DNA of 64,000 nucleotides from Citricoccus alkalitolerans. Its GTDB lineage: Bacteria > Actinomycetota > Actinomycetes > Actinomycetales > Micrococcaceae. The notes under the pieces are model-generated. The model saw only the letters and a program-made list of their open reading frames with translations. It did not search any database and was not told where the DNA came from. The position numbers and the translations under genes are program-made. The stretch is taken from contig NZ_BAAALH010000001.1 of assembly GCF_039528175.1 (NCBI RefSeq), positions 868,001 through 932,000 of the forward strand, written 5' to 3'. This document shows, one piece after another, positions 38,493-46,829 of the stretch (position 1 is its first letter; each line of letters starts with the position of its first letter).

Positions 38493-39819
38493 GGAGTTCA
38501 CCGCCGGGATCCTGCCCGGCCTGGACCTGTACCGCTTCCGCTCCTCCGGCCGGCCCGCCGTGGAGGACCCCCGCGCTGCCCGCATGACCGCCGCGGTCGA
38601 GCGGGGCTTCTACGAGGCGGTCCCCACCGGGGCGGCACTGGACCAGGTCCTGGACCTGGACGCACAGGACCGGCGCACCTACGTGGGGGTCTATGAGGCC
38701 GGGGTGGCACCGGAGGACGCCGAGCCGGTCGGCACCTTCGCCTCCTTCAGCAAGCACCTCCAGACCGGCGCCGGCCGGGAGGTCGAGGGCTTCCTCATCT
38801 CGGACGTGACTGTTCGCTCCACCCATCGCCGCCGGGGCATCCTACGGGCCATGATGCGGGCGGAGCTGGACCGGGCCGCCTCTGCCGGGTTCCCCGTGGC
38901 AGCGCTGAGTGCCTCGGAGGCCACGATCTACCGGCGGTTCGGGTTCGGGGTGGCCACGACCCGGCGTACGGTGGAGGTGGATTCCGGTGGTGAGGCCGCC
39001 CTCGCCGGCCCGGTGTCCGGGTCCATGCGGCTGATCGATCCGAAGGACCTGCGGGACCTGGGGCCGGTCCTCTACGACCGTGCACACCGCCAGAGCCCCG
39101 GCGCCGTGGGCCGTACGGCCGCCTACTCGGTGATCGAGACGGACACCTGGATGTCCAAGAACGATGGCAAGGGCACCGGGGTGATCGCGGCCGTGCACTA
39201 CGACGACGGCGGCACACCCCGCGGGTACGTCACGTACACGTTCACCGGCTGGGACCAGAAGATCCCGGCCGTCAAGATCGGGGTGCTCGTGGCGAGCACA
39301 GCCGCCAGTTACCGGGCGATCTGGGACTACCTCCTCCACCTGGACCTCATCCGGAAGGTCGAGTGGGGCTTCGCCTCGGACGACCGGCTGATCGAGAACC
39401 TGCTGGTGGATCCGCGCCGGGTCAAGACCACCGGGCATGCGGACCAGTTGTGGCTGCGTATCCTCGACGTTCCGGCGTGCCTGACGGGCCGGCCGTACCA
39501 CCGGGACGGCGAGCTCGTCCTGGAGGTCACGGACCCCCTCGGCTATGCCGCCGGAGTCTGGCGGCTGACCGTGGAGGGTGGCGCGGCCGACGTCGTGCGG
39601 GCGGCCGTGAGGGTGGGCGACGCCGAGACGGAACCCCAGACGGTGACGGCGGACCTGACCCTGGAGGTGGCCGACCTCTCCAGTGTCTACCTGGGCGGTG
39701 TGTCCGCGGAGGTGCTGCGTCAGGCCGGGAGGATCACCGAGCACCGGGCCGGCTCCGCCGCGGAATTGACCGCCCTGCTGGCTCAGGACCGGCCGGTGTT
39801 CTGCATGACGGGCTTCTGA
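38476..39819 (+). CDS. Eis-like GNAT family acetyltransferase
   Basis: The 447-residue protein has the three-part architecture of the Eis (enhanced intracellular survival) family. A first GNAT domain has the acetyl-CoA loop SDVTVRSTHRRRGILRAMM. A second degenerate GNAT region (ASTAASYRAIWDYLLHLDLIRKVEW) and a C-terminal sterol-carrier-like domain follow. The chain ends at FCMTGF, and in Eis the terminal carboxylate takes part in catalysis. Family members acetylate amines such as aminoglycosides or protein lysines; the substrate here is unknown. The start overlaps the polA end by 17 nt and follows GGCGGAG, suggesting cotranscription. Confidence 0.88.
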   Translation: MMRPTEEFTAGILPGLDLYRFRSSGRPAVEDPRAARMTAAVERGFYEAVPTGAALDQVLDLDAQDRRTYVGVYEAGVAPEDAEPVGTFASFSKHLQTGAGREVEGFLISDVTVRSTHRRRGILRAMMRAELDRAASAGFPVAALSASEATIYRRFGFGVATTRRTVEVDSGGEAALAGPVSGSMRLIDPKDLRDLGPVLYDRAHRQSPGAVGRTAAYSVIETDTWMSKNDGKGTGVIAAVHYDDGGTPRGYVTYTFTGWDQKIPAVKIGVLVASTAASYRAIWDYLLHLDLIRKVEWGFASDDRLIENLLVDPRRVKTTGHADQLWLRILDVPACLTGRPYHRDGELVLEVTDPLGYAAGVWRLTVEGGAADVVRAAVRVGDAETEPQTVTADLTLEVADLSSVYLGGVSAEVLRQAGRITEHRAGSAAELTALLAQDRPVFCMTGF

Positions 39820-39829
39820 CGGACTGCCT

Positions 39830-39859
39830 TTGACCCAGACTTGCCAATGTCGTTAGACT
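39830..39859 (+). promoter_or_regulatory. Promoter for rpsA
   Basis: TTGACC (39830-39835) and TAGACT (39854-39859) are separated by 18 bp, a strong housekeeping promoter. Transcription would start near 39866, leaving an unusually long leader of about 115 nt before the rpsA ATG. No conserved riboswitch is recognised in that leader; S1 autoregulation through it is possible. Confidence 0.75.
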
Positions 39860-39980
39860 GAACGAGCACTTTCTGTGCGCTACCAATATTCATATCAACC
39901 CACTATCCGGGTTGTCGCGTTCCCTTCCTGTGTCCGCGTCGCCCGGCCGAGTGAACAATCCACATCGGAGCCCCTACTAC

Positions 39981-41438
39981 ATGACCATTACCTCCACCGC
40001 CCCGCAGGTTGCCATCAATGACATTGGCACTGCTGAGGACTTCCTCGCCGCCGTTGACGCCACCATCAAGTACTTCAACGACGGCGATCTGGTCGAAGGC
40101 ACCGTCGTCAAGGTCGACCGCGACGAAGTGCTGCTCGACATCGGTTACAAGACCGAAGGCGTCATCCCGTCCCGGGAACTTTCCATCAAGCATGACGTGG
40201 ACCCGGACGAAGTTGTTGCCGTCGGCGACAGCGTGGAGGCCCTTGTCCTCACCAAGGAGGACAAGGAAGGCCGCCTGATCCTCTCCAAGAAGCGTGCTCA
40301 GTACGAGCGTGCCTGGGGCTCCATCGAGAAGATCAAGGAAGAGGACGGCGTCGTCACCGGCACCGTCATCGAGGTCGTCAAGGGCGGCCTCATCGTGGAC
40401 ATCGGCCTGCGCGGCTTCCTGCCCGCCTCCCTGGTCGAGATGCGCCGCGTCCGCGACCTGGCCCCGTACATCGGCCAGGAGCTGGAAGCCAAGATCATCG
40501 AGCTGGACAAGAACCGCAACAACGTGGTCCTGTCCCGCCGTGCGTGGCTCGAGCAGACCCAGTCCGAGGTCCGCTCGAACTTCCTGCACAAGCTGGAGAA
40601 GGGCCAGGTCCGCACCGGCACCGTCTCCTCGATCGTCAACTTCGGTGCCTTCGTGGACCTGGGCGGCGTCGACGGCCTGGTGCACGTCTCCGAGCTGTCC
40701 TGGAAGCACATCGACCACCCGTCCGAGGTCGTCGAGGTGGGCCAGGAAGTCACCGTCGAGGTGCTCGAGGTGGACATGGACCGCGAGCGTGTCTCCCTGT
40801 CCCTGAAGGCCACCCAGGAAGATCCCTGGCAGCTCTTCGCCCGCACCCACGCCCTCGGCCAGGTCGTGCCGGGCAAGGTCACCAAGCTGGTTCCGTTCGG
40901 TGCATTCGTTCGCGTCGAGGACGGCATCGAGGGCCTGGTGCACATCTCCGAGCTGGCCTCCCGCCACATCGACACCGCCGAGCAGGTCGTGTCCGTCAAC
41001 GACGAGCTGTTCGTCAAGGTCATCGACATCGACCTCGAGCGTCGCCGCATCTCGCTGTCCCTCAAGCAGGCCAACGAGGGCGTCGACCCGGAGGGCACCG
41101 AATTCGACCCGGCGCTCTACGGCATGGCTGCCGAATACGACGAAGAGGGCAACTACAAGTACCCCGAGGGCTTCGATCCCGAGACCAACGAATGGCTCGA
41201 GGGCTTTGAGACCCAGCGTGCCGCTTGGGAGCAGCAGTACGCTGATGCCCAGGCCCGCTGGGAAGCCCACAAGGAGCAGGTGTCCCGCCACCTCAACGAG
41301 GACGCTGAGGTCGCGGCCGACGTCGAGTCCGGCGCCGCCTCCTACTCCTCCGACGACAACGATCAGGTTGCCGATCAGGGCACCCTGGCCTCCGATGAGG
41401 CTCTCGCCGCCCTGCGCGAGAAGCTCACCGGCAACTGA
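39981..41438 (+). CDS. rpsA: 30S ribosomal protein S1
   Basis: This 485-residue protein has four S1 RNA-binding domains starting near residues 33, 118, 205 and 290. They are marked by VEGTVVKVDRDEVLLDIG, VTGTVIEVVKGGLIVDIGL, RTGTVSSIVNFGAFVDLGG and VPGKVTKLVPFGAFVRVED. The E. coli protein has six; four is usual in actinobacteria. The C-terminal 100 residues are acidic and lack S1 repeats. Codon use is more strongly biased than in neighbouring genes (GAG, AAG, CTG, GTC), as expected for a highly expressed gene. The start is preceded by CGGAG at a longer than normal distance. Confidence 0.98.
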   Translation: MTITSTAPQVAINDIGTAEDFLAAVDATIKYFNDGDLVEGTVVKVDRDEVLLDIGYKTEGVIPSRELSIKHDVDPDEVVAVGDSVEALVLTKEDKEGRLILSKKRAQYERAWGSIEKIKEEDGVVTGTVIEVVKGGLIVDIGLRGFLPASLVEMRRVRDLAPYIGQELEAKIIELDKNRNNVVLSRRAWLEQTQSEVRSNFLHKLEKGQVRTGTVSSIVNFGAFVDLGGVDGLVHVSELSWKHIDHPSEVVEVGQEVTVEVLEVDMDRERVSLSLKATQEDPWQLFARTHALGQVVPGKVTKLVPFGAFVRVEDGIEGLVHISELASRHIDTAEQVVSVNDELFVKVIDIDLERRRISLSLKQANEGVDPEGTEFDPALYGMAAEYDEEGNYKYPEGFDPETNEWLEGFETQRAAWEQQYADAQARWEAHKEQVSRHLNEDAEVAADVESGAASYSSDDNDQVADQGTLASDEALAALREKLTGN

Positions 41439-41478
41439 TCGACTGATCAGTCTCCGGTCGGCCATTGGCTGACCCACC

Positions 41479-41530
41479 CGAATGACAGACAGGCCCCGCA
41501 CCCTTCGGTGCGGGGCCTGTCTGTCATTCG
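41479..41530. terminator. Long hairpin terminator after rpsA
   Basis: A perfect inverted repeat has 23-bp arms, with CGAATGACAGACAGGCCCCG pairing to its complement, closed by a CCTTCG-type loop. It lies 41 bp after the rpsA stop and 31 bp from the end of the convergent methyltransferase gene, so it can serve both strands. A short T-containing stretch (CTGTCATTCG) ends the arm. Confidence 0.93.
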
Positions 41531-41560
41531 GGGGGATGGGGTGCAGCCAGGTGGCGAAGC

Positions 41561-42853
41561 TCAGGAGCGGGTGCTGACGGTCACGGTGAACGTGCGATCG
41601 CGGGCGAGCTGCCGGGTGGGACCCACCAGTCTTTCAAGGTCGGGCCGGTACATCAGGTGCGAGTTCCACACACACCACAGCTGACCGCCGGGACGCAGGA
41701 CCCGCGCCGAGGCAGCCATCAGGCGCACCGCGACCCGCGTGTCCACCGCGTTGCCGGCATGGAACGGCGGATTGAGGACGAGGAGGTCCTCGCTGGCGTC
41801 GGGGAAGGTGGACAGGGCATCATCCCGGCGGACCTCGATCCGGCCCTGGACTCCGTTGAGTGACGCCGTGAGCCGGGTGGACGCACAGGCATCCGCGGAC
41901 TGGTCTGTGGCGATGACGCTCACACGTTCCAACTCGTCCAACCCCGGGCTATCCAGCCGCGGCAACTGCGAGGCCAGGTACACCGCGATCGTGCCGTTGC
42001 CGCAGCCTACGTCCACGGCCCGCTTCCGTCCGGCCCACTCGAGCCCACCCCGCTGGAGGTCAGACTCCAAGGACCGGAGCAGAAAGGCCGTCCCCGGATC
42101 GAGGTTCGTCCCCCCGAAGGTCGCGCCGTGGGCGGCCAGGGTCACCGTGCCCAGGCCGGGCATCTGGTGCTCGGCGGTCCGGGGGAACGGTGCGGGGCGT
42201 CCCCGCCGCGGGACGCGTGCGGTGATGACCCGGGACTTGGACCGGCCTCGGCCGGACACCACCGAGCCGAAGTACCGCTCGAGGACGGTGTTCTGGCGCG
42301 GGGTCATGTGCTTGTCCCGGCCTCCGGCGAGGAGCACGACGTCCTCGTGCGCGTGTTCGGCGATCAGGTGCGCCCACTGCTCCAGGGCATCCAGGGATCG
42401 GGGCAGTTGCAGCAGGATCATGCGCGCACCGTCCACCAGGTCGGGGCCGATGCGGTGACGGCTCAGCGGTCCAGCGTGCTCCAGCGCACCGGAGTCGCGG
42501 AATGTTGCCACATTGGCGTCGAGTGAGCGCTCCTGGCCTAAGGCGTCCTGACCGATGCGGACGGGGTGCCCCGCGGTCAGCAGAGGCAGGGTGAGGGCGC
42601 CGTGACGGTCCTCGAGGACGACGACCGGGACGACCGGAGAGAGCCTGCCGCCGTCATCTGCCGACCCGGCATCCCACCAGGCCTGTGCCGTGTCCAGCAG
42701 CAGCAGATCTGCGGCATCGTGGGCCTGGAGCTGGGGGGACTCCGGATAAGGCCACCGCGAGAGGGCGGCGGCGTCGAAGCCCGTGGTCAAGGCGGTCCGG
42801 TGGACCGGCGGGGTCTGGCCCGGGGGAACGGGGTCCACGGCAGGAGAGTTCAC
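41561..42853 (-). CDS. Class I SAM methyltransferase, RlmG/RsmC type
   Basis: The 430-residue protein consists of an N-terminal degenerate methyltransferase-like domain (residues 1-200) and a C-terminal catalytic domain. The catalytic domain has SAM motif VDVGCGNGTIAVYLA, the acidic VIATDQS and the N6/N2-methyltransferase motif NPPF (LLVLNPPFHAGNAVD). This is the layout of RsmC and RlmG, which methylate guanine N2 in rRNA. The NPPFH context resembles both; which rRNA position is modified cannot be decided. Start GTG at 42853 overlaps the stop of the upstream yigZ gene, so the two are coexpressed. Confidence 0.86.
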   Translation of the reverse strand: MNSPAVDPVPPGQTPPVHRTALTTGFDAAALSRWPYPESPQLQAHDAADLLLLDTAQAWWDAGSADDGGRLSPVVPVVVLEDRHGALTLPLLTAGHPVRIGQDALGQERSLDANVATFRDSGALEHAGPLSRHRIGPDLVDGARMILLQLPRSLDALEQWAHLIAEHAHEDVVLLAGGRDKHMTPRQNTVLERYFGSVVSGRGRSKSRVITARVPRRGRPAPFPRTAEHQMPGLGTVTLAAHGATFGGTNLDPGTAFLLRSLESDLQRGGLEWAGRKRAVDVGCGNGTIAVYLASQLPRLDSPGLDELERVSVIATDQSADACASTRLTASLNGVQGRIEVRRDDALSTFPDASEDLLVLNPPFHAGNAVDTRVAVRLMAASARVLRPGGQLWCVWNSHLMYRPDLERLVGPTRQLARDRTFTVTVSTRS

Positions 42854-43563
42854 GGGAGGTCCACCCACTCGGTGCCCAGCGTGTGCGAGTGACCCGCCCC
42901 TGCGGTGACGGACGCCAGCCGCTCGGTGAACGCGGCGCCGGACCGGCCGTCGTCGGGCAGGGGCACCACCAGCGTGGCGGATCCGGAGGTGTAGCGCGTC
43001 TCCTGGACGTGGAAGCCCGCGGCGCGCAGCTCGTTCTCCCATCGCCCGGCCTCGGCATGCGGGGCCTCGACGCCGGCCAGCACCATGCGCTGTCGCGTCA
43101 CCATCACCGTCTGGTCAAGGGTCGCGGAGACGGCATCCGAGTAGGCGCGGACCAGCCCTCCGGCGCCGAGCTTCACCCCGCCGAAGTAGCGGACGACGGC
43201 GACGCACACGTCGGACAGGTCCCTCGCCGCGGTGTTCCCGGGCCGTGCCCCGGTCTCGCGCTGGGACAGGGCCTCCAGCATGGGGACGCCCGCCGTGCCG
43301 GCGGGTTCGCCGTCATCCGAAGAGCGCATGGCGCCCCGGTCCGCGCCGAGGATGAACGCACTGCACACGTGCCGGGCCTCGTGGTGCTGTTTCCGGAGCG
43401 ACGCGATGAAGGCGCGGGACTCGTCCTCGGTCGTGACGCGGAGGGCATGGCCGATGAATCGGGAGCGCTTGATCTCCACTTCGTGGACGACCGGAGTGCT
43501 GCTCGTGATCGACGGGAGCACCGTATAGCTCGATGCCCGGGATCCGGGCTGCTCCTCAGACAT
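42850..43563 (-). CDS. yigZ: YigZ/IMPACT family protein
   Basis: The 237-residue protein belongs to the UPF0029/IMPACT family. The N-terminal domain shows IKRSRFIGHALRV, HHEARHVCSAFILG, SSDDGEPAGTAGVPMLEAL and VVRYFGGVKLGAGGLVRAYSDA. The shorter C-terminal ferredoxin-like domain follows. Eukaryotic IMPACT regulates GCN2; the bacterial role is unclear, though nucleic-acid or translation-factor binding has been proposed. TAGAGT (minus strand, 43571-43576) ends seven nt before ATG, indicating a leaderless mRNA. It is divergent from the BCCT fusion gene with a 114-bp gap. Confidence 0.93.
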   Translation of the reverse strand: MSEEQPGSRASSYTVLPSITSSTPVVHEVEIKRSRFIGHALRVTTEDESRAFIASLRKQHHEARHVCSAFILGADRGAMRSSDDGEPAGTAGVPMLEALSQRETGARPGNTAARDLSDVCVAVVRYFGGVKLGAGGLVRAYSDAVSATLDQTVMVTRQRMVLAGVEAPHAEAGRWENELRAAGFHVQETRYTSGSATLVVPLPDDGRSGAAFTERLASVTAGAGHSHTLGTEWVDLP

Positions 43564-43677
43564 GCCGTCCACTCTACTGCCGAGTACCCAACCGGCCGGG
43601 ATGAGGTAGTTTGTTGGCCAGCGTGAACCCGCCCCGGCACGACCGCCGGTGACGGCTCGACCGGAGGGGGACTCCAC

Positions 43678-46056
43678 ATGCTGACCCGATTGCACAACCG
43701 ACTCGGTCTGCGCACCGGCCCGGCGATCTTCTTCATCTCGGCGTTGATCATCGCCGTCTTCACCCTGGCGATGGCGATCTTCCCGGCGCCGGTCCAGGGG
43801 GCCTTCGGAGTGGTCTCCACCTACCTGCGGTACGACGTCGGCTGGTTCTACACCCTCGGCACCACAGTCCTGGTGGTCTTCGCGGTGGGGTTGGCCCTGA
43901 GCCGCTTCGGCCGCATCAAGCTCGGCGACGACGACGCCCGGCCGGAGTTCTCCGGACTGGCGTGGTTCGGCATGCTGTTCGCCGCCGGCATCGGTGCCAC
44001 GCTGATGTTCTGGGGCGTGGCCGAGCCGATGAACCACTACGCCAACCCGCCGCTGTACGGCACCGAGCCCCTCTCGGACCAGGCCGCCACGCAGGCCCTG
44101 GCCATTTCCAACTTCCACTTCGGCATCCACATGTGGGCCCTGCTGGTGGTTCCCGGGCTGTGCTTCGGCTATTTCACCTACAAGCGCAAGCTGCCTCCTC
44201 GCGTGTCCTCGGCCCTTCAGCCCCTGCTCGGGGACCGGATCCACGGACCCTGGGGCAAGCTCGTGGACATCATCTCCGTGCTGTCCACCGTGTTCGGCCT
44301 GGCGGTCTCCGTGGGCCTGGGCGCCATGCAGATCAACAGCGGCATGAACTACGTCATGGGCGTCCCCATCAGCGGCTGGCTGCAGGCTGGCATCGTCGCC
44401 GTCATCACGGGCATCGCCCTGGCCTCGGCCGTAGCCGGTCTGGACAAGGGCATCAAGCGCCTGTCCTTCCTGAACATCGTGCTGGCGATCGTGCTGCTGG
44501 TCTACGTGCTCATGTGGGGCGCCACCATGGACACCGTGCGCGGGATCGTCGAGTCGGCGGGGGCATACCTGTCGAACCTTCCGATGCTCTCCTTCTTCAA
44601 CGACACCTTCGGCGGCGGAGAGTGGTCGGGCGACTGGACCGTCTTCTACTATGCCTGGACCGTGACGTGGTCGCCCTTCGTCGGGTTGTTCATCGCCCGG
44701 GTCTCCCGCGGCCGCTCGATCCGCGCCTTCGTCACCGCCTGCCTCGGCCTGCCGACGGCCTTCGTGGTCATCTGGTTCGGCATCTACGGCCTGAGTGCCT
44801 TCACCGTCGATCGGGCGGAGGGGACCTCCGGGTCACTGACCGAGACCATCGTCACGAACGGCAACGTGGAGGCGGCGCTCTTCCAGCTGCTGCAGTCCTA
44901 CCCGCTGTACCTGGTCACCGCCGTCCTGGCCCTGATCATCATCGTCATCTTCTTCGTGACGTCACTCGACTCCGGGGCCCTGGTCCTTGACTCCATGGCC
45001 TCCGGGCACGAGGACGTGGGCCCGAAACGCCAGCGCGTGTTCTGGGCTGTGGCCGTGGGACTGGTCTGTGCCGTGATCCTGGTGACCTCCGGCGAGAACG
45101 GCCTGAACGCGCTGCAGGAGGTCATCATCGTCATCGGCGCACCGGTCATGGCCCTGACTCTGTTCCAGGCCTGGCTGCTGCTCCAGGCCCTGCGCGAGGA
45201 CGCCGGAACCGCCCGGCCACTGCGCACCCGGCAGTGGAAGAAAGTGCTGCCGATCGAGGAGTACCACCGCCGTGCCCATGAGGACGAGCACGACTTGGAC
45301 GAGTATGTGATCCGGCCCGAGTACGAGGTGGGGACCGAACCCGAGTACGAGGCGCTCCAACCGAACACCTATCACCGGCAACAGGCCCTGGAGGGACGCG
45401 GGTTGTTGACGATCGGTCTGACCGGTGGCATCGCCTCCGGGAAGTCCCTCGTTGCCCGGGAACTCGCTCAGTCGGGCGCCGTGGTCATCGATGCCGACGA
45501 GCTGGCCCAGGAGGCTGTCGCCCCGGGGTCCGAGGCCCTGTCGGAGATCCGCGAGGTCTTCGGTCCGGAGGTGATCGCCGAGAACGGCGAACTGGATCGC
45601 CAGGCCCTGGCGCAGCTCGTCTTCGGCAACACCGTGGCCCGGGAGAGCCTCAATGACATCGTCCACCCGAGGGTCCGGCAGGAGATCGAACGGATCGCTC
45701 GAGAGGCCGGACCCGAAGCGGTGGTGGTCGTCGATCTGCCGCTGCTGGTGGAGACGGCCTCTGCGGGTGAGTTCGACGTGGTGCTCACCGTGGAGACCCC
45801 CGCGGAGGCGAGGGTCAACCGCCTCGTGCATGAGCGCGAGATGTCCATGCAGCAGGCCTGGGCGCGGGTGGACGCCCAGGCCTCAGACGCCGAGCGGCGG
45901 GCGATCGCCGACAAGGTCATCGTCAATGATGGGAGCCTCAACGACCTCTCCGAGGCGACGCGTGGTTTCTGGGAAGAGTACGTGCAGCCCGTCCTCGACG
46001 AGCACCACGCCACCACCGCGGCGGGCAGCGCCACTCCTGAGGGCGGAACTCCGTGA
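43678..46056 (+). CDS. BCCT-family transporter fused in frame to a dephospho-CoA kinase (CoaE) domain
   Basis: The 792-residue protein has two unrelated parts. Residues 1 to about 520 form a complete BCCT (betaine/choline/carnitine) transporter with about 12 helices, AAGIGATLMFWGVAEPMNHY, WSPFVGLFIARVSRGRSIRAF and FFVTSLDSGALVLDSMASG. An acidic linker follows (about 521-575, with HEDEHDLDEY). Residues 576-792 form a full CoaE domain: P-loop GGIASGKS (583-590), DADELAQEAVAPGSEAL, HPRVRQE, VVDLPLLVE and the lid AWARVDAQASDAERRAIADKVIVNDG. No stop separates the parts. GGAGGG at 45390-45395 and TTG at 45403 (residue 576) could let the CoaE part also be made alone. The transporter ATG follows GGAGGGGG. 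BCCT termini are cytoplasmic, so the kinase would face its substrates. It overlaps the second coaE. Confidence 0.9.
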   Translation: MLTRLHNRLGLRTGPAIFFISALIIAVFTLAMAIFPAPVQGAFGVVSTYLRYDVGWFYTLGTTVLVVFAVGLALSRFGRIKLGDDDARPEFSGLAWFGMLFAAGIGATLMFWGVAEPMNHYANPPLYGTEPLSDQAATQALAISNFHFGIHMWALLVVPGLCFGYFTYKRKLPPRVSSALQPLLGDRIHGPWGKLVDIISVLSTVFGLAVSVGLGAMQINSGMNYVMGVPISGWLQAGIVAVITGIALASAVAGLDKGIKRLSFLNIVLAIVLLVYVLMWGATMDTVRGIVESAGAYLSNLPMLSFFNDTFGGGEWSGDWTVFYYAWTVTWSPFVGLFIARVSRGRSIRAFVTACLGLPTAFVVIWFGIYGLSAFTVDRAEGTSGSLTETIVTNGNVEAALFQLLQSYPLYLVTAVLALIIIVIFFVTSLDSGALVLDSMASGHEDVGPKRQRVFWAVAVGLVCAVILVTSGENGLNALQEVIIVIGAPVMALTLFQAWLLLQALREDAGTARPLRTRQWKKVLPIEEYHRRAHEDEHDLDEYVIRPEYEVGTEPEYEALQPNTYHRQQALEGRGLLTIGLTGGIASGKSLVARELAQSGAVVIDADELAQEAVAPGSEALSEIREVFGPEVIAENGELDRQALAQLVFGNTVARESLNDIVHPRVRQEIERIAREAGPEAVVVVDLPLLVETASAGEFDVVLTVETPAEARVNRLVHEREMSMQQAWARVDAQASDAERRAIADKVIVNDGSLNDLSEATRGFWEEYVQPVLDEHHATTAAGSATPEGGTP
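45390..45405 (+). promoter_or_regulatory. Internal ribosome-binding site and TTG start at the BCCT/CoaE junction
   Basis: GGAGGG (45390-45395) lies seven nt before an in-frame TTG (45403-45405) exactly where the CoaE homology begins (LLTIGLTGG). A second TTG follows directly. This is either the surviving start of a once-separate coaE gene or a working internal start. The strength and spacing are good, but GC-rich coding DNA can produce GGAGGG by chance. Confidence 0.45.
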
Positions 46057-46760
46057 GCGACGCACAGGAGAAGGGGACCGGCATGGTCAGGCCCCGGCTG
46101 CACATCGGGCTGACAGGCGGCATCGCCTCCGGCAAATCCACGGTGGCCGCGGAGCTGTCCGCCCTCGGCGCCATCGTGGTGGACGCGGACGCACTCTCCC
46201 GGGCCGTCGTGGCGCCCGGCAGTGAAGGCCTGCGCCGCGTGGGTGAGGCCCTGGGCCCCACCGCGATTGCGGCGGACGGATCCATGGATCGCGCCGCCGT
46301 CGGGAAGCTGGTGTTCGCCGACGCCGAGGCCAGGGCCAGGCTGAACGGGATCATCCACCCCCTGGTGCGCGCTGAGGGCCAGCGGCTGGTCACCGAAGCC
46401 GGTCCGGATTCCGTCGTTGTCCAGGACGTGCCGTTGCTGGTGGAGACTGGTCAGGCGGACTCCTACGACCTGGTCCTGGTCGTCGAGGCGGACCCGGAGG
46501 AGCGGGTTGCGCGGATGGTCCGGGACCGGGGGATGACCGAGGCCGATGCCCGGGCCCGGATCGCCGCCCAGGCCACGGACGGCCAGCGCCGCGCCGCGGC
46601 TGACGTGCTCATCGTCAACGACGCCGGTCTGGAGGACCTGCGGCGGACCACCCGTTGCTTCTGGGAACAGTATGTTGCCCCCCGCCTCCAGGGGCCGACC
46701 AGCCGGTCGCAGGGCGGGCAGACAGGTGGGACGACAGGCAGGCCGAAGGACGGAGCCTGA
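46053..46760 (+). CDS. coaE: Dephospho-CoA kinase (free-standing, second copy)
   Basis: This 235-residue enzyme phosphorylates dephospho-CoA to CoA, the last CoA step. Motifs are the P-loop GGIASGKS (residues 22-29), DADALSRAVVAPGSEGL, HPLVRAEG, QDVPLLVE and the lid region DARARIAAQATDGQRRAAADVLIVND. All catalytic features seem intact. GTG 46053 overlaps the fusion gene stop; ATG 46083, after GGAGAAGGGGACCGG, is an equally good start and gives a more usual N-terminus. The C-terminal 25 residues are Gly/Thr/Gln-rich. Similarity to the fused CoaE domain is clear but partial, so the duplication is not recent. Position before uvrB is the usual actinobacterial place of coaE. Confidence 0.94.
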   Translation: MSDAQEKGTGMVRPRLHIGLTGGIASGKSTVAAELSALGAIVVDADALSRAVVAPGSEGLRRVGEALGPTAIAADGSMDRAAVGKLVFADAEARARLNGIIHPLVRAEGQRLVTEAGPDSVVVQDVPLLVETGQADSYDLVLVVEADPEERVARMVRDRGMTEADARARIAAQATDGQRRAAADVLIVNDAGLEDLRRTTRCFWEQYVAPRLQGPTSRSQGGQTGGTTGRPKDGA

Positions 46761-46805
46761 ATCCGCCGGCGGTGAACCTGACGGCCGCTGCCTTCCCACC
46801 GTGAA

Positions 46806-46822
46806 TCGAACAGTTGTACGGT
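46806..46822 (+). promoter_or_regulatory. LexA (SOS)-like box and -10 element of uvrB
   Basis: TCGAACAGTTGTACGG resembles the actinobacterial LexA box TCGAAC-N4-GTTCGA, with a perfect left half and a GTACGG right half. It overlaps TACGGT (46817-46822), a -10 element ending seven nt before the uvrB ATG. LexA bound here would block transcription. Confidence 0.65.
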
Positions 46823-46829
46823 GGTGTCC

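Noticed and set aside
36246..38585. A 779-codon open frame on the minus strand opposite polA
   Set aside because: Same antisense artefact; polA motifs continue throughout on the plus strand.
43678..45405. Sequencing frameshift as explanation of the BCCT-CoaE fusion
   Set aside because: Both parts are in the same frame with normal codon use across the linker, so a frameshift need not be invoked. A lost or misread stop codon cannot be excluded from this sequence alone.
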